Assembly (NCBI RefSeq): GCF_013415485.1
Contig: NZ_JACBXS010000005.1
Coordinates: 90,368 to 154,367, forward strand
DNA: 64,000 nucleotides
Direction: 5' to 3'
From: Rhabdonatronobacter sediminivivens
GTDB lineage: Bacteria; Pseudomonadota; Alphaproteobacteria; Rhodobacterales; Rhodobacteraceae
The notes below the pieces were generated by a model, which was not told the DNA's origin, searched no databases, and was given only the letters and a program-made list of their open reading frames with translations. The translations under genes were made by a program, and so were the position numbers. Every line of letters begins with the position of its first letter. Position 1 is the first letter of the stretch. Positions 36,703 through 45,698 of the stretch are shown here, in pieces.

Positions 36703-37043
36703 GCCGCGGTGTATGCCGGTCCCGGCGCGCCCTTTCTGCCTGAAGGCTCACGCGCCCGCATGGTTTTCCCAATCCCGTGCGCTCCCGCCCCCTTCGGCAC
36801 TGCGGGTTCCCCGCAACGCCTCAGGCGTTGGGCCGGGCCGCGTGCGCCATGCGCACGCGGCCCGGCCCAACGGGAGGGGTGCATCCTGATGCATCCCCGA
36901 CGGGCGGGAGGATCCCCGTATCCGTAGCGCCAGGCGTAAGGGTCCATGTGCCCGCCTGCGCGCTGCCCCGCGACCCCGCGTCGCGCGTCCTTCGCGCACG
37001 CTTTCCCGCTGCGCTCGGTCACCGGGCATGCTATGGAAATCGC
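36703..37043 (+). terminator. 341-base gap with overlapping large hairpins after tauR
   Basis: No gene was seen here. The gap holds a perfect 22-bp hairpin, CGTTGGGCCGGGCCG... at 36826-36847 paired with 36851-36872, loop CAT. A smaller hairpin CAACGCC/GGCGTTG (36814-36830) shares bases 36826-36830 with it, so the two cannot form together. A third short hairpin with a CT loop (36876-36897, one bulge) follows. The sequence GCCCGGCCCAACGGGA is shared with the region after selO. No T-tract follows. The rest (36898-37043) shows nothing recognisable. Confidence 0.5.
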
Positions 37044-37727
37044 ATGTCACTCTGGACCCGCATATCGCGCGCGCTTTCGGCGCTGCGGCAGGGCGAAAGC
37101 CTCAGCGCCGTCTTCGACCGGTTGCGCACCCCGCCCGAACGCACGGTTGCCTTTGCCATCGCCGTGATCGCCCTTGGCGCCAAGATGGCCAAGGCGGACG
37201 GCCAGGTCAGTCGCACCGAGGTCGCCGCGTTTCGCGAGGTCTTCACCATCCCCCCCGAGGAAGAGCGCGCCGCCGCGCGGGTCTTCAATCTGGCCCGTCA
37301 GGACGTTGCCGGTTTTGACGCCTATGCCCGCCGGATCGCCCGGATGTTCCCGCCCGGGGACCCGGTGCTGGTCGATCTGGTCGAAGGCCTGTTCCATATC
37401 GCCATGGCCGATGGTCAGCTTCACCCGGACGAAGATGCCTTCCTGGCCGAGGTTGCCGCCATCTTCGGCCTGAGCCCGCGCTGCCTGCGCTGTCTGCGCG
37501 CGCGATTCGTCGGCGATGTCCCCCATGACCCCTATGCGGTGCTTGACGTCGCTCCCGATGCGCCCCTCGATGAGATCCGCCGCGTCTACCGCCAGCAGGT
37601 GCGCGACACGCATCCGGATCGCATGGCCGCGCGGGGCGTGCCCGCCGAAGCCATCCGCCTGGCCGAGCGCCGCCTGCAGGATGTCAACCGCGCCTGGGAG
37701 GAAATCCGCGAAGGCCGCGCTGCATGA
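37044..37727 (+). CDS. DjlA-like co-chaperone (TerB-like plus J domain)
   Basis: A 227-residue protein. Residues about 35-150 form a TerB-like helical domain (KMAKADGQVSRTEVAAF, MADGQLHPDEDAFLAEV, two acidic metal-type repeats). Residues 162-227 form a J domain with DPYAVLDVAP and the HPD motif at 190-192. It lacks the N-terminal membrane helix of E. coli DjlA, so it is soluble, as in other alphaproteobacteria. It would stimulate DnaK ATPase. The ATG at 37044 has only a weak upstream GGA. The last codons overlap the next ATG by 4 bases. Confidence 0.87.
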   Translation: MSLWTRISRALSALRQGESLSAVFDRLRTPPERTVAFAIAVIALGAKMAKADGQVSRTEVAAFREVFTIPPEEERAAARVFNLARQDVAGFDAYARRIARMFPPGDPVLVDLVEGLFHIAMADGQLHPDEDAFLAEVAAIFGLSPRCLRCLRARFVGDVPHDPYAVLDVAPDAPLDEIRRVYRQQVRDTHPDRMAARGVPAEAIRLAERRLQDVNRAWEEIREGRAA

Positions 37728-38761
37728 CCGTGTCCGATGCTGCGCGTCCGCTGCGGCTGGCCACCTATAACGTGGCATGGTTCAATGCCCTGTTCGATGA
37801 CCAGGATCGCATGCACCGCGATGACGGCCCCGGCGGGCGCCATGGCATCACCCGGATGCAGCAGCTTGACGCGCTTGGCGCGGTCTTCGCCCGTCTGGAC
37901 GCCGATGCCATCATGGTGATCGAAGCCCCGGACGAAGGGCCGGGCCGCTCCTGCACCGCCGCGCTCGAAGGTTTTGCCGCCGGTTTCGGTCTGCGCGCGC
38001 GCCGTACCCTGGTGGGATTTGCCAGCGAAAGCCAGCAGGAAATCGCCGTGATGTTCGACCCCGACCAGCTGCAGCTGATCCATGATCCGGCCCCGGGCAC
38101 CCCTGACGCGCCGCGGTTTGACGCCACCCACAGCTATGCCGACCCCGTGACCGGCCTGCGCGAGAAGGTCCGCTTTGCCCGCCCGCCGCTGGAGCTTCTG
38201 TGCCAGACTGCCAGCGGGGCTGCGTTCCACATGATGGGCGTGCATACCAAGTCGAAGGCGCCTTCGGGTGCGCGCAGCCCTTCCGATATTCGCCGCCTTG
38301 GACTGGAAAACCGGCGCAAGCAATATGGCCAATGCCTGTGGCTGCGCGCCCGCATCACCGATTTTCTGACCAAGGCCGAGCCGCTGATCGTTCTTGGTGA
38401 CTTCAATGACGGCCCCGAAGTCGATGAATTCGAAGAATTCTTCCCCCGTTCCGGGGTGGAGATCGTGCTTGGCTGGGACCTGCCCGCCGATCTGCAGCTT
38501 TATGACCGCCACGCCCGCATGGGGCTGAGCAAACACCTGGCCGCGGCGCCGGTTTCGGCGCGGTTCCGGCTGCCGGACGGGCATTATGTCTCGGCCCTGC
38601 TCGATTACATCATGGTCTCGCCCGACCTGCGCGCCCGTGAGCCCCTGTGGCGTATCTGGAACCCGTTCGACGATCCCGGGTGCTATGGCGATCCGGCGCT
38701 CTGTCAGGCGCTGCTGACCGCGTCGGATCATTTTCCGGTGACCCTTGATCTGGACCTGTAG
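37724..38761 (+). CDS. endonuclease/exonuclease/phosphatase family protein
   Basis: A 345-residue protein of the DNase I-like fold. LATYNVAWFNALFDD is the first motif, VIEAPDE the metal-binding acidic residue (E), GVHTKSK the next, and VLGDFNDGP and ASDHFPVTLD the C-terminal catalytic Asp-Asn and Asp-His pairs. All catalytic motifs are intact, so it should be an active metal-dependent phosphoesterase. Its substrate (nucleic acid, lipid or sugar phosphate) cannot be told. No signal peptide. Coupled to the DjlA-like gene (ATGA). Confidence 0.85.
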   Translation: MTVSDAARPLRLATYNVAWFNALFDDQDRMHRDDGPGGRHGITRMQQLDALGAVFARLDADAIMVIEAPDEGPGRSCTAALEGFAAGFGLRARRTLVGFASESQQEIAVMFDPDQLQLIHDPAPGTPDAPRFDATHSYADPVTGLREKVRFARPPLELLCQTASGAAFHMMGVHTKSKAPSGARSPSDIRRLGLENRRKQYGQCLWLRARITDFLTKAEPLIVLGDFNDGPEVDEFEEFFPRSGVEIVLGWDLPADLQLYDRHARMGLSKHLAAAPVSARFRLPDGHYVSALLDYIMVSPDLRAREPLWRIWNPFDDPGCYGDPALCQALLTASDHFPVTLDLDL

Positions 38762-38793
38762 CGGGATGAGGCCCGGGCCGGTAGACTGGCGCC

Positions 38794-39153
38794 ATGAAAC
38801 CTTTGGCCCCCATCCTGCTTGCCGTGCTGCTGTCCCAGCCTGTTCCGGCGCGCGCCGATGCGCCCGGGCTGGAGCAACGCCTTGAAGAGCTGCGCGATGA
38901 GGCCGGATCCCTGCTGCGTGAATTCTTCGAAGGGATCGAGCCGCAGCTGGACGCCCTTGGCCCGCGCCTGCGGGAACTGGCCGAGAAGCTGGGCGGCATG
39001 GCCGCCTATCACCCGCCCGAGGTGCTTCCCAACGGAGACATCATCCTGCGCCGTCGCCAGCCGCTCGAAGATCCGTTGCCCGAGGGCCCGGCGCCCGATG
39101 ATGACAGCCCCGATGCCGAGCATGACCCGCTGACCGATCCGCTGGAGCTTTGA
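38794..39153 (+). CDS. small exported coiled-coil protein, unknown function
   Basis: A 119-residue protein with a signal peptide (MKPLAPILLAVLLSQPVPARA, cleavage after about residue 22). A helical segment EQRLEELRDEAGSLLREFFEGIEPQLDALGP is followed by an acidic Pro/Asp-rich tail ending DPLTDPLEL. It is probably periplasmic. It starts 32 bases after the EEP gene on the same strand. No family recognised. Confidence 0.7.
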   Translation: MKPLAPILLAVLLSQPVPARADAPGLEQRLEELRDEAGSLLREFFEGIEPQLDALGPRLRELAEKLGGMAAYHPPEVLPNGDIILRRRQPLEDPLPEGPAPDDDSPDAEHDPLTDPLEL

Positions 39154-39269
39154 GCCTGCTTTTGCAGACCGCAGCCAGCCGCGCCGCTTTATGCGAAACG
39201 CCGGAAGATGCCCCGGGACGCGTGACCTTGTGCATCCGTCAGCGCCCGGCGCGCGGGGGGGCGGCGTGC

Positions 39270-40880
39270 TCAAGCCTGTGCGTCAGGCTGCACCATCGCT
39301 CTGCGGCGGGCCACGCGCACCTTGGTTTCGGCTTTCAGCAATCTTGCCAGGGCCGCGAAGCGGGCTTCGGCGACTTCGGTGAACAGGTCGCTTGTGTCCG
39401 GGTTCAGGACCAGCTCCAGCACCTTCTTCTTCGGAAACAGCCGCAACTCGCCGCCGTTTTCCGGCCCGTCCATGGAGAACATGGCACCAAACCGCAGCGC
39501 CCGGCCCAGAATCTGCGCCGCGCGCCGCTCATCCTCTTCCAGCAGCTCGGATACCCGCTGCATCCGGGGGGTCATCCCGTTTGTCTTGTAGCGATACATG
39601 AGCGCCAGGCTCAGGAACACGCGTTCATCATGGTTCAGGCCACCCAGGTTGGCGCGGGTGGCGGTATCGAAACAGGCGTCCGCGCGGTAATCGGGGTGCG
39701 TGCGCCAGTTCACGTCATGCAGCAGGCAGGCGGCCTTGATGATCCGCAGCCGCCGCTCGGGCGCTGAACGCCACAGGGGCAGCAGGAAATCATAGAGCTT
39801 GCGCCCGAAGCCGGGCAAACGGGCGTTCTGATGCTCGGCAAAGCGGCAGGCCTCGATCAGCGGATCACGGCGGCGCAACTCCTCGGGCATCTGGTCGTAC
39901 AGGATCCCCTCGCGAATACCGTAGCCTGAAATATGGATGCGTTTGGGCCGGAACACATGCAGCAGCTGGCGCAGCACCTGAACCGCCAGGGGCACCAGCG
40001 CCATACGCTCCACCGACATGCCGGTCTGGGCGCGCAGGCGTTCGGGGTCATGCTCCTTCAGCCAGTCCATCGTGCGGCGCACCGATTTGGGCGTCATTTC
40101 GTATTCGTGCAGCACCAGCAGCGGATAGTTGCGCCGATGCATGTCCAGCCGCGCCAGCGCCCGCCAGGAGCCGCCCACCAGGTAAAGCGCGTCATGGTGG
40201 TCGCCGATTTCGCCGCACAGATCACGCAGCACCTGGTTGATATGCCTGCGCAGCCCCTTCTTGCCGCCCTCTACCTGTTGCAGGCGGAACGGGCCCAATG
40301 GCGAGGTCACGCACCGATGCACCTCGCCGTCGCCGATTTCCGCCAGCTCCATCGAAGACCCGCCGATGTCGCAGACCAGCCCGGCGGCACCGGGCCAACC
40401 TGTCAACACGCCCTGTGCCGACAGCCGTGCCTCCTCGGCGCCATTGATGACCAGCATCTCCAGACCGGTGGCCTGCGCGACCTCGGCGGCAAATTCGGGG
40501 CCGTCCTCGGCCTCGCGGATGGCGGCTGTGGCAACGATCGTCAAGTTGCTCAGGTTCATGCCGCGTGCCAGCAGGGCAAAGCGTTTCATCGTGGCCAGCG
40601 CCCGCGCGCGACCTTCGGGGTTCAGCCTGCCGGTTGCGGTCAGGCCCCGGCCCAACCCGCACAGCACCTTTTCGTTGAAGAAATAGGCCGGGCTGCGGGC
40701 AGCGCCGTCGAATATCACCATCCGGACCGAGTTCGACCCCACGTCGATAACGCCCACATGCCGGAGCGCCCGCGCTGATGGATCATTGAACAGTGGACGG
40801 CCAAAGAAGCCGCGTTGCGAATCGTCGGGCGTGCCGCCGTCCATCAGTCGCATCCTGTATCTGTCAACTTTGTCAGGCAT
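39270..40880 (-). CDS. ppx: Ppx/GppA phosphatase with C-terminal HD-like domain, long form
   Basis: A 536-residue enzyme. The ASKHA domain has VGVIDVGSNSVRMVIFDG at about 41-58 and GLVCDIGGSSMELAEIG at about 168-185. The C-terminal half (from about 350) is HD-domain-like with ACLLHDVNWRTHPDYRAD. This two-domain plan matches exopolyphosphatase/guanosine pentaphosphatase of the E. coli PPX type, more than the short protein at 877-2019. Having both forms within 40 kb suggests division of labour between polyP and pppGpp. No ppk is adjacent. It is divergent from dgkA. Confidence 0.88.
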   Translation of the reverse strand: MPDKVDRYRMRLMDGGTPDDSQRGFFGRPLFNDPSARALRHVGVIDVGSNSVRMVIFDGAARSPAYFFNEKVLCGLGRGLTATGRLNPEGRARALATMKRFALLARGMNLSNLTIVATAAIREAEDGPEFAAEVAQATGLEMLVINGAEEARLSAQGVLTGWPGAAGLVCDIGGSSMELAEIGDGEVHRCVTSPLGPFRLQQVEGGKKGLRRHINQVLRDLCGEIGDHHDALYLVGGSWRALARLDMHRRNYPLLVLHEYEMTPKSVRRTMDWLKEHDPERLRAQTGMSVERMALVPLAVQVLRQLLHVFRPKRIHISGYGIREGILYDQMPEELRRRDPLIEACRFAEHQNARLPGFGRKLYDFLLPLWRSAPERRLRIIKAACLLHDVNWRTHPDYRADACFDTATRANLGGLNHDERVFLSLALMYRYKTNGMTPRMQRVSELLEEDERRAAQILGRALRFGAMFSMDGPENGGELRLFPKKKVLELVLNPDTSDLFTEVAEARFAALARLLKAETKVRVARRRAMVQPDAQA

Positions 40881-40989
40881 ACTAGTGCCCGGCGATGGCG
40901 CCGGTCAATCGCCAAGGCCGGAGTTGACAGCGCGCATTGCGCGACGAAGGATCGCAGCCCAGCAGAAGCAGCGCAGGGCGGCAGGTCGC

Positions 40990-41367
40990 ATGTTCTTATC
41001 GTTGAAGGCCGAACTGCGCCGCATCGGCAACACCATACGCTGGTCGCTGGAGGGATGGCGCGCGGCCTGGGCGAGCGAGAAATCCCTGCGCCAGTGGACC
41101 GTGCTGCACGCGATTTCGAGCGGTGCGGCCCTGTTGCTGCCGCTGGAGCCGGGGGCGCGGGCGCTGATCATTGCGCTGGGGTTCCTGGTCCTGGCGGCCG
41201 AGCTTTTCAACACTGCAATCGAAACCGCGGTCGATGACATTTCAGGGCGCCCGCGCGCGGCGGCGCGCAAGGCAAAGGACTGCGCCTCGGCGGGGGTGGC
41301 GCTATGCGCGCTGGCGGCGGCATCTGCCTGGGGGGTCAGCCTCTGGGGCCTTATAGCCGGTGGCTGA
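40990..41367 (+). CDS. dgkA: diacylglycerol kinase (prokaryotic DgkA type)
   Basis: A 125-residue integral membrane kinase, the usual size. ELFNTAIETAVDDIS carries the DgkA signature (E-x-x-N-T-A-I-E). Three helices are visible at about 33-52, 55-73 and 97-118, and the N-terminal amphipathic NTIRWSLEGWRAAW matches. It recycles diacylglycerol to phosphatidic acid, or, in undecaprenol-kinase relatives, phosphorylates undecaprenol. An open frame continues upstream, but MFLSLKAELRR fits the family start. Confidence 0.92.
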   Translation: MFLSLKAELRRIGNTIRWSLEGWRAAWASEKSLRQWTVLHAISSGAALLLPLEPGARALIIALGFLVLAAELFNTAIETAVDDISGRPRAAARKAKDCASAGVALCALAAASAWGVSLWGLIAGG

Positions 41368-41775
41368 GGCATGACGTCCAAGGCCCGGCGCGCAGGGGGC
41401 GGCATCACCACAGGGCATATGCGCCGCAATCGGCGCAGGGCTTGCAGCTATTGTTCGCCACCTGACACAAGGTGCCCTGTGACGGATTGGAGCCCTGAGC
41501 GGTCGCTCCCCGGCGCGGAATCAAGGGCGTCAGCCCGCCGCGCCTCGCCGGGCCGCCCCCCGGCACGGCGACTTGGCTGCCACAACTGCATAGCCTGGAA
41601 GTTTTACGGATCTGGCTGCCATAAAGCACGATAGCTCACGGCACGGATCGCCGCACCGCGGCCCGACGCAGCGCGGCTTCGCGCCCAATGACCAACGGCA
41701 GAAAGGTCCCGCATAACCGCCCCTTGCGACAGTATTGCATGGGCCGCGCGGGAACCTTTCGTCAGGGGGCGAACA
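41368..41775. other. 408-base stretch without a recognised gene
   Basis: Lies between dgkA and the 3' end of the repeat protein. Its base composition and codon pattern look less gene-like than the flanks. On the minus strand a short frame (41402-41629) ends with four cysteines in CQVANNSCKPCADCG, but it has no ribosome-binding site and no family match, so it is not called. No hairpin of the C-rich-loop family, no tRNA and no IS end were found. Confidence 0.5.
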
Positions 41776-44532
41776 CTATGCCCAGTCCTGAACACTGCCC
41801 AGCAGCACGCCGGTCAGGGAAACCTCGGTCAGGCCGGGGGGCAAGGGGTCAACCCGAAGGCCGGGCTCAACAAGGCTGTTGGAGCGGCTTATCGCTGTCA
41901 GATCGGCATCTGGATCGAGAAAGACCCATCGCTGACCATCTGCGGTGTCCAGCCCGATGGCCGCGCGCAGGACCTCCAGCGCATCGGTGGCGGTGACCTG
42001 GCCATCCTGATTGATGTCGGCGGCAATGAAATCCAGCGGACGCGCCGCACCCCAGCTTGGGGACAGGCCGATGGCAAGGCGCAGCACATCCAGCGCATCC
42101 GCTGCAGTGGGGCGCGCATCCGTCTGCGGGCTGTGGGCGCGCGTGACCTGGACCCATCCGGCGGACCCGGCGGCCAGTTCGAAGTCCAGGACCCCACCTG
42201 GACCGGGCGCGCCGCTGTAGCTGGCGTCATCATCGGCGGCAAAGCTGACCGTGGTCCCGTCCAGCGGATTGCCCGCGCGATCAAGCACCGCTACGGACAG
42301 CTGCGCGCGCGGGTCCGGTTCGGGCAGGGGGGGCGGTTCGATGGTAATGGTGATGGTTTCAGTGGCCGTTCCGTCCAGGCTGACGACTTGCAGCGTATCG
42401 GTTACTGCGGCGGACCCGTGGGGCAGGGCGTCGGCTTGCGGTCCAAGGGTATAGTCCCAGGCGCCGGTTTCGGGGTTCAGGCTAAAGGTGCCGAACTCGC
42501 CGGCCAGTGCCGCGGCTTCGGGCATTTGCAGCCGGTCCTCGCCCTGATCCGGGTCGATGACGGTCAACTGCCCCGCGATCCTCTGGCGATCCGGGTCGCC
42601 CGCGGTGACCAGCCCCGCGGTATCGCCGTCGATGCTGGCGGGGTCATTCACCCCGGTCACGGTGATCTCCAGTTCCGCGTACTCTCGTTGGCCTCCCCCA
42701 TCCCGGACACGGTATTGAAAGACATCCACTGCTGTCACCCCTGCTGGCAGATGCGCTGCCAGGTTGGGGAGGTAGGTGAAACTTCCGTCTTCCTCGAGGG
42801 TCAAGGTCCCAAGATCGCCTGAAACGGGCACTCCGACCCTGCCCGATGACCCGGCGGCGCTGATCACCCGCAGGCCCTCGCCCGTGTCATTGGCCAGCAC
42901 GTTGCCGCTGATCTCGGCGCCGTCCTGAATGGCTTCGGCGGTATCATCACGGGCAACAAGCGGTGGAAAAACGGAGAACTGCACCCGGCCGATCCATTCG
43001 ACATCGGCGGCGCGGTCGTTGATTGACAGCGTCTCGCGGATGATCCGCATCGATCCGCTGTGTTCGAGGTCAAATGTGATCTCCAGCAGGTGGCTGCCGC
43101 GTGGCCTGTAAGCGGCCAGCGTGGCCTCCAGGTCCAGCTGGAACCGGCCGCCCGAAGGTCCGATTTCGGCATGGGTCACGGACCCGCCACCCGGGGCGGT
43201 GGTTCCGACATAGCTGGCACCATCCAGTTCAAGGGTGATATGCCCCGAAAGCCGGGCGCCATCGCGGGCATTCGACGGGTCGATGATCCGGACAAGCAGC
43301 GTGTCCGCGCTGAGCACGGTGGTATAGCTCAGTTCGGGCGTGGGCGGGGTGCCCTCCCACAGCTTGAAGCTGGTGGGCAGGCCCATCTCGGCCAGGTCCG
43401 GCGCGTGATAGACGCTGGAATTTCCGTTGATATCGTCCAGCACAATCCGGTCAAGCGAGACGGTGCGCGGCGTGTTGGCGCTGTGCCCGGCGGCGAAGTG
43501 GCGGGTGAGGCTGGACTGGCCGTTCTCCCATATGCCGTTGACAACCAGCATTTGCAGGCTGTTCGGGGTGGCGGTCTCGGAAAAGCCATAACCCAGCGGA
43601 CTGTCGAACCAGAGCACCGCACGGTCGATCCCGGCCGTGTCGGTTGCGGAGAGCGTGAATGTGGCAGGGGCAGAGCCATCGCCGAGGTCGATGATCTGCG
43701 GCAGCGACAGGCCGACCAGTTGGGGGCCGGTGGTATCGGGTGCCGCGCCCGAAATCTGGAAATCGGTGCGCAGGCCCATCTCTTCGAGTTGCTGACGCAG
43801 GTAAACGGTCTGGTTGCCGTTGATATCCTGCAGCATGACCCGGTCCACGGACACCGTGCGCGGCGCATTCGCACTGTGCCCGGCGGCAAAATGGCGGGTG
43901 ACGGTGGACTGGCCGTCCTGCCAGATGCCATTGACGACCATCAGCGATTGTGTGCCCGGCGTGGCGCTTTCACTGAAAGCAAAGCCCAGGGGGCTGTCAA
44001 AGTGGAACACAGCCCGGTCGATTCCGGCGGCGTCCTCGGCGGTCAGCCCAAAGGTTGCGCTGGCAGGGCCCGCGTCCAGGTCAATGACCTCGGGCAGGGA
44101 GATGCTGATCAGCCGGGGACGGGTGGTGTCGGTTGCACCGCCAGTAATCTGGAAGCTGGTGGGCAGGCCCATCTCGGCCAGGGTATGGGCGTTGTAGATG
44201 GTTGAGTTGCCGTTGATATCCTCCAGCGCGACCCGGCTGAGCGAGACTGTCCGCGCCGCATTGGCGCTATGATCCGGGGCGAAATGGCGGGTGACGCTGG
44301 ACTGGCCATCCTGCCATATGCCGTTGACGACCATCAGCGGCCAGCTCCCGGCAGCGGTCGCGCCGGAAAAGCCATAGCCCAGCGGGCTGTCGAACCAGAA
44401 CACCGCCCGGTCGATCCCGGCGCTGCCCGTGGCCGTGACCGCGAATGTCGCCGGGGCGATGCCATTGCCCAGGTCGATCACCTCGGGCATCGAGAGGCTG
44501 ACAAGCTGGGGGCGGGTATGGTCGGTGCTCAT
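41776..44532 (-). CDS. large repeat protein: three 130-residue modules, VCBS-like domains and dockerin-like C-terminus
   Basis: A 918-residue protein. Three near-identical modules fill residues about 5-131, 135-261 and 266-391. Each shows LPEVIDL, AGIDRAV-x-x-FDSPLG, MVVNGIW-x-(D/N)GQSS, TRHFA-x-(D/G)HSAN and EMGL-x-T-x-F. Residues about 540-760 are cadherin/VCBS-like (GNVLANDTGEGL, DGSFTYLPN, VFQYRVRDGGG, VTGVNDPASIDGD). Residues 804-861 hold two dockerin-type repeats (TAADALDVLRLAIGL and ADINQDGQVTATDALEVLRAAIGL). The last 55 residues are unassigned. No signal peptide is seen, so type I secretion or an unusual route is likely. No cohesin and no exporter are adjacent. ATG 44532 has only a weak AGAG. 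Confidence 0.8.
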   Translation of the reverse strand: MSTDHTRPQLVSLSMPEVIDLGNGIAPATFAVTATGSAGIDRAVFWFDSPLGYGFSGATAAGSWPLMVVNGIWQDGQSSVTRHFAPDHSANAARTVSLSRVALEDINGNSTIYNAHTLAEMGLPTSFQITGGATDTTRPRLISISLPEVIDLDAGPASATFGLTAEDAAGIDRAVFHFDSPLGFAFSESATPGTQSLMVVNGIWQDGQSTVTRHFAAGHSANAPRTVSVDRVMLQDINGNQTVYLRQQLEEMGLRTDFQISGAAPDTTGPQLVGLSLPQIIDLGDGSAPATFTLSATDTAGIDRAVLWFDSPLGYGFSETATPNSLQMLVVNGIWENGQSSLTRHFAAGHSANTPRTVSLDRIVLDDINGNSSVYHAPDLAEMGLPTSFKLWEGTPPTPELSYTTVLSADTLLVRIIDPSNARDGARLSGHITLELDGASYVGTTAPGGGSVTHAEIGPSGGRFQLDLEATLAAYRPRGSHLLEITFDLEHSGSMRIIRETLSINDRAADVEWIGRVQFSVFPPLVARDDTAEAIQDGAEISGNVLANDTGEGLRVISAAGSSGRVGVPVSGDLGTLTLEEDGSFTYLPNLAAHLPAGVTAVDVFQYRVRDGGGQREYAELEITVTGVNDPASIDGDTAGLVTAGDPDRQRIAGQLTVIDPDQGEDRLQMPEAAALAGEFGTFSLNPETGAWDYTLGPQADALPHGSAAVTDTLQVVSLDGTATETITITIEPPPLPEPDPRAQLSVAVLDRAGNPLDGTTVSFAADDDASYSGAPGPGGVLDFELAAGSAGWVQVTRAHSPQTDARPTAADALDVLRLAIGLSPSWGAARPLDFIAADINQDGQVTATDALEVLRAAIGLDTADGQRWVFLDPDADLTAISRSNSLVEPGLRVDPLPPGLTEVSLTGVLLGSVQDWA

Positions 44533-44709
44533 CCGTGGCTCTTGGCGGTTTGTGCTGGGGGTGGGACGGGCAGCGCTGTTGCCGCGCAACGGCCCATGCG
44601 CGCGGGATCACCCGAGTGCTGAAGCCCGGGCAGGAGTCGATGCATCCTGGCTGCGCGGGCAGGCCATCTGCATGGGGTGGTCTGTGGATTGTGCAGGCAG
44701 GGCAGCCCG

Positions 44710-44781
44710 TCAGGGCGGCTGGATCATGCCCCCCGCCGGGCGGCCATCCAGCTCCGCGCCGCGCGGTTCAGCGACGTGCAT
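44710..44781 (-). CDS. possible 23-residue ORF with a consensus Shine-Dalgarno
   Basis: ATG at 44781-44779 is preceded by AGGAGGT with four bases between (AGGAGG-TAAC-ATG), the best ribosome-binding site in the region. The frame reads MHVAEPRGAELDG..., 23 codons to TGA at 44712-44710, ending 177 bases before the repeat-protein ATG on the same strand. It could be a leader ORF, a tiny gene, or the start of a decayed gene. The rest of the 44533-44947 gap shows nothing else. Confidence 0.3.
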   Translation of the reverse strand: MHVAEPRGAELDGRPAGGMIQPP

Positions 44782-44947
44782 GTTACCTCCTAGACTCTTC
44801 GAGCAGGGACATCATGACGGCGGAGTGTCTCTATCCGGTTAAGGCGCTTGCGGCAGACCCGGCTGCGCAAGACCCGCAAGGTCCGGCTTACCTGTCCGAT
44901 TGGTGTCCCCCGCCGCGAATGGCCTGCCGGGTCGCGCCCGGGCGCCA

Positions 44948-45565
44948 TCAGCAATCCATGTCCAGCACGCCCAGACCGCGCAGATAGATGCCGACCCCGC
45001 TTTCCAGCAGTTCTTCGGCAGTGAAAGGGCTGCGGGCACCGGGCTTGCCCCGGGCATAAAGCTCGACGATCCCGTGGCTGATGGCCCAGATATGGGCCGC
45101 GAACATCGCAGGCGGGGGGCGACGATCGGCGGGAATGCGCGCCGAAAGCGCCTCGGCCGCGCGGTAAAGCACCTGCTGGGCACGGTCGGCGGCCTGCGCA
45201 AGCGCGCGGTTCGCGCCCGGGTCCACGCCGGCTTCGAACATGGCGATGTAATGGCCCGGATGCTTGCGTGCAAAGGCCAGATAGGCATGCCCCACGGCAA
45301 GGAAAGCCGCCAGCGGCGTGGGCTGCCCGTCGTCATAGGCGTATTCCAGCAGATCGCCGAAAAGCGTATAGCCCTGGCGCGCGACCTCGGCGATGAGTTC
45401 CTCGCGCCCTTCGAAATGGCGATAGGGTGCCGCGGCCGACACGCCGGCCAGTTTTGCGGCCTCGGCCATGGTGAAACCCTGCGGGCCCTTCTCGGCGATG
45501 AGCGCCAGCGTGGCCTCCACCAGGGCGGCGCGCAGATTGCCGTGATGATATCCCTGTTTGGGCAT
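44948..45565 (-). CDS. TetR/AcrR family transcriptional regulator
   Basis: A 205-residue regulator. The N-terminal HTH is clear: YHHGNLRAALVEATLALIAEKGPQGFTMAEAAKLAGVSAAAPYRHFEGREELIAEV (residues 5-62). An all-helical ligand-binding domain follows, with AAHIWAISHGIVELYARG near 155. The open frame extends 119 codons upstream, but MPKQGYHHGNLR is the typical start of this subgroup. It is divergent from atm1 (133 bases apart), which it might regulate; no convincing palindrome was found in the gap. Confidence 0.85.
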   Translation of the reverse strand: MPKQGYHHGNLRAALVEATLALIAEKGPQGFTMAEAAKLAGVSAAAPYRHFEGREELIAEVARQGYTLFGDLLEYAYDDGQPTPLAAFLAVGHAYLAFARKHPGHYIAMFEAGVDPGANRALAQAADRAQQVLYRAAEALSARIPADRRPPPAMFAAHIWAISHGIVELYARGKPGARSPFTAEELLESGVGIYLRGLGVLDMDC

Positions 45566-45698
45566 TGGGATCCGTGTTCCGGGGCAGGGGGTCGGACCCG
45601 CAGTATCGCAGATGCGCGGGCAAGGGCAATCGCTGCACGGGCACTGGTCTTTGCCGGCATCAGCGCCTAGGTTCTGGGGCGAATAACGAAAGCCCGCC

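Noticed and set aside
41402..41629. Cys-rich short frame (CQVANNSCKPCADCG) on the minus strand
   Set aside because: No ribosome-binding site, low-complexity upstream half and no recognised zinc-ribbon pattern; kept only as a remark in the gap entry.
44815..44987. Plus-strand frame starting MTAECLYPVKAL
   Set aside because: It overlaps the 3' end of the TetR gene and lacks a good ribosome-binding site.
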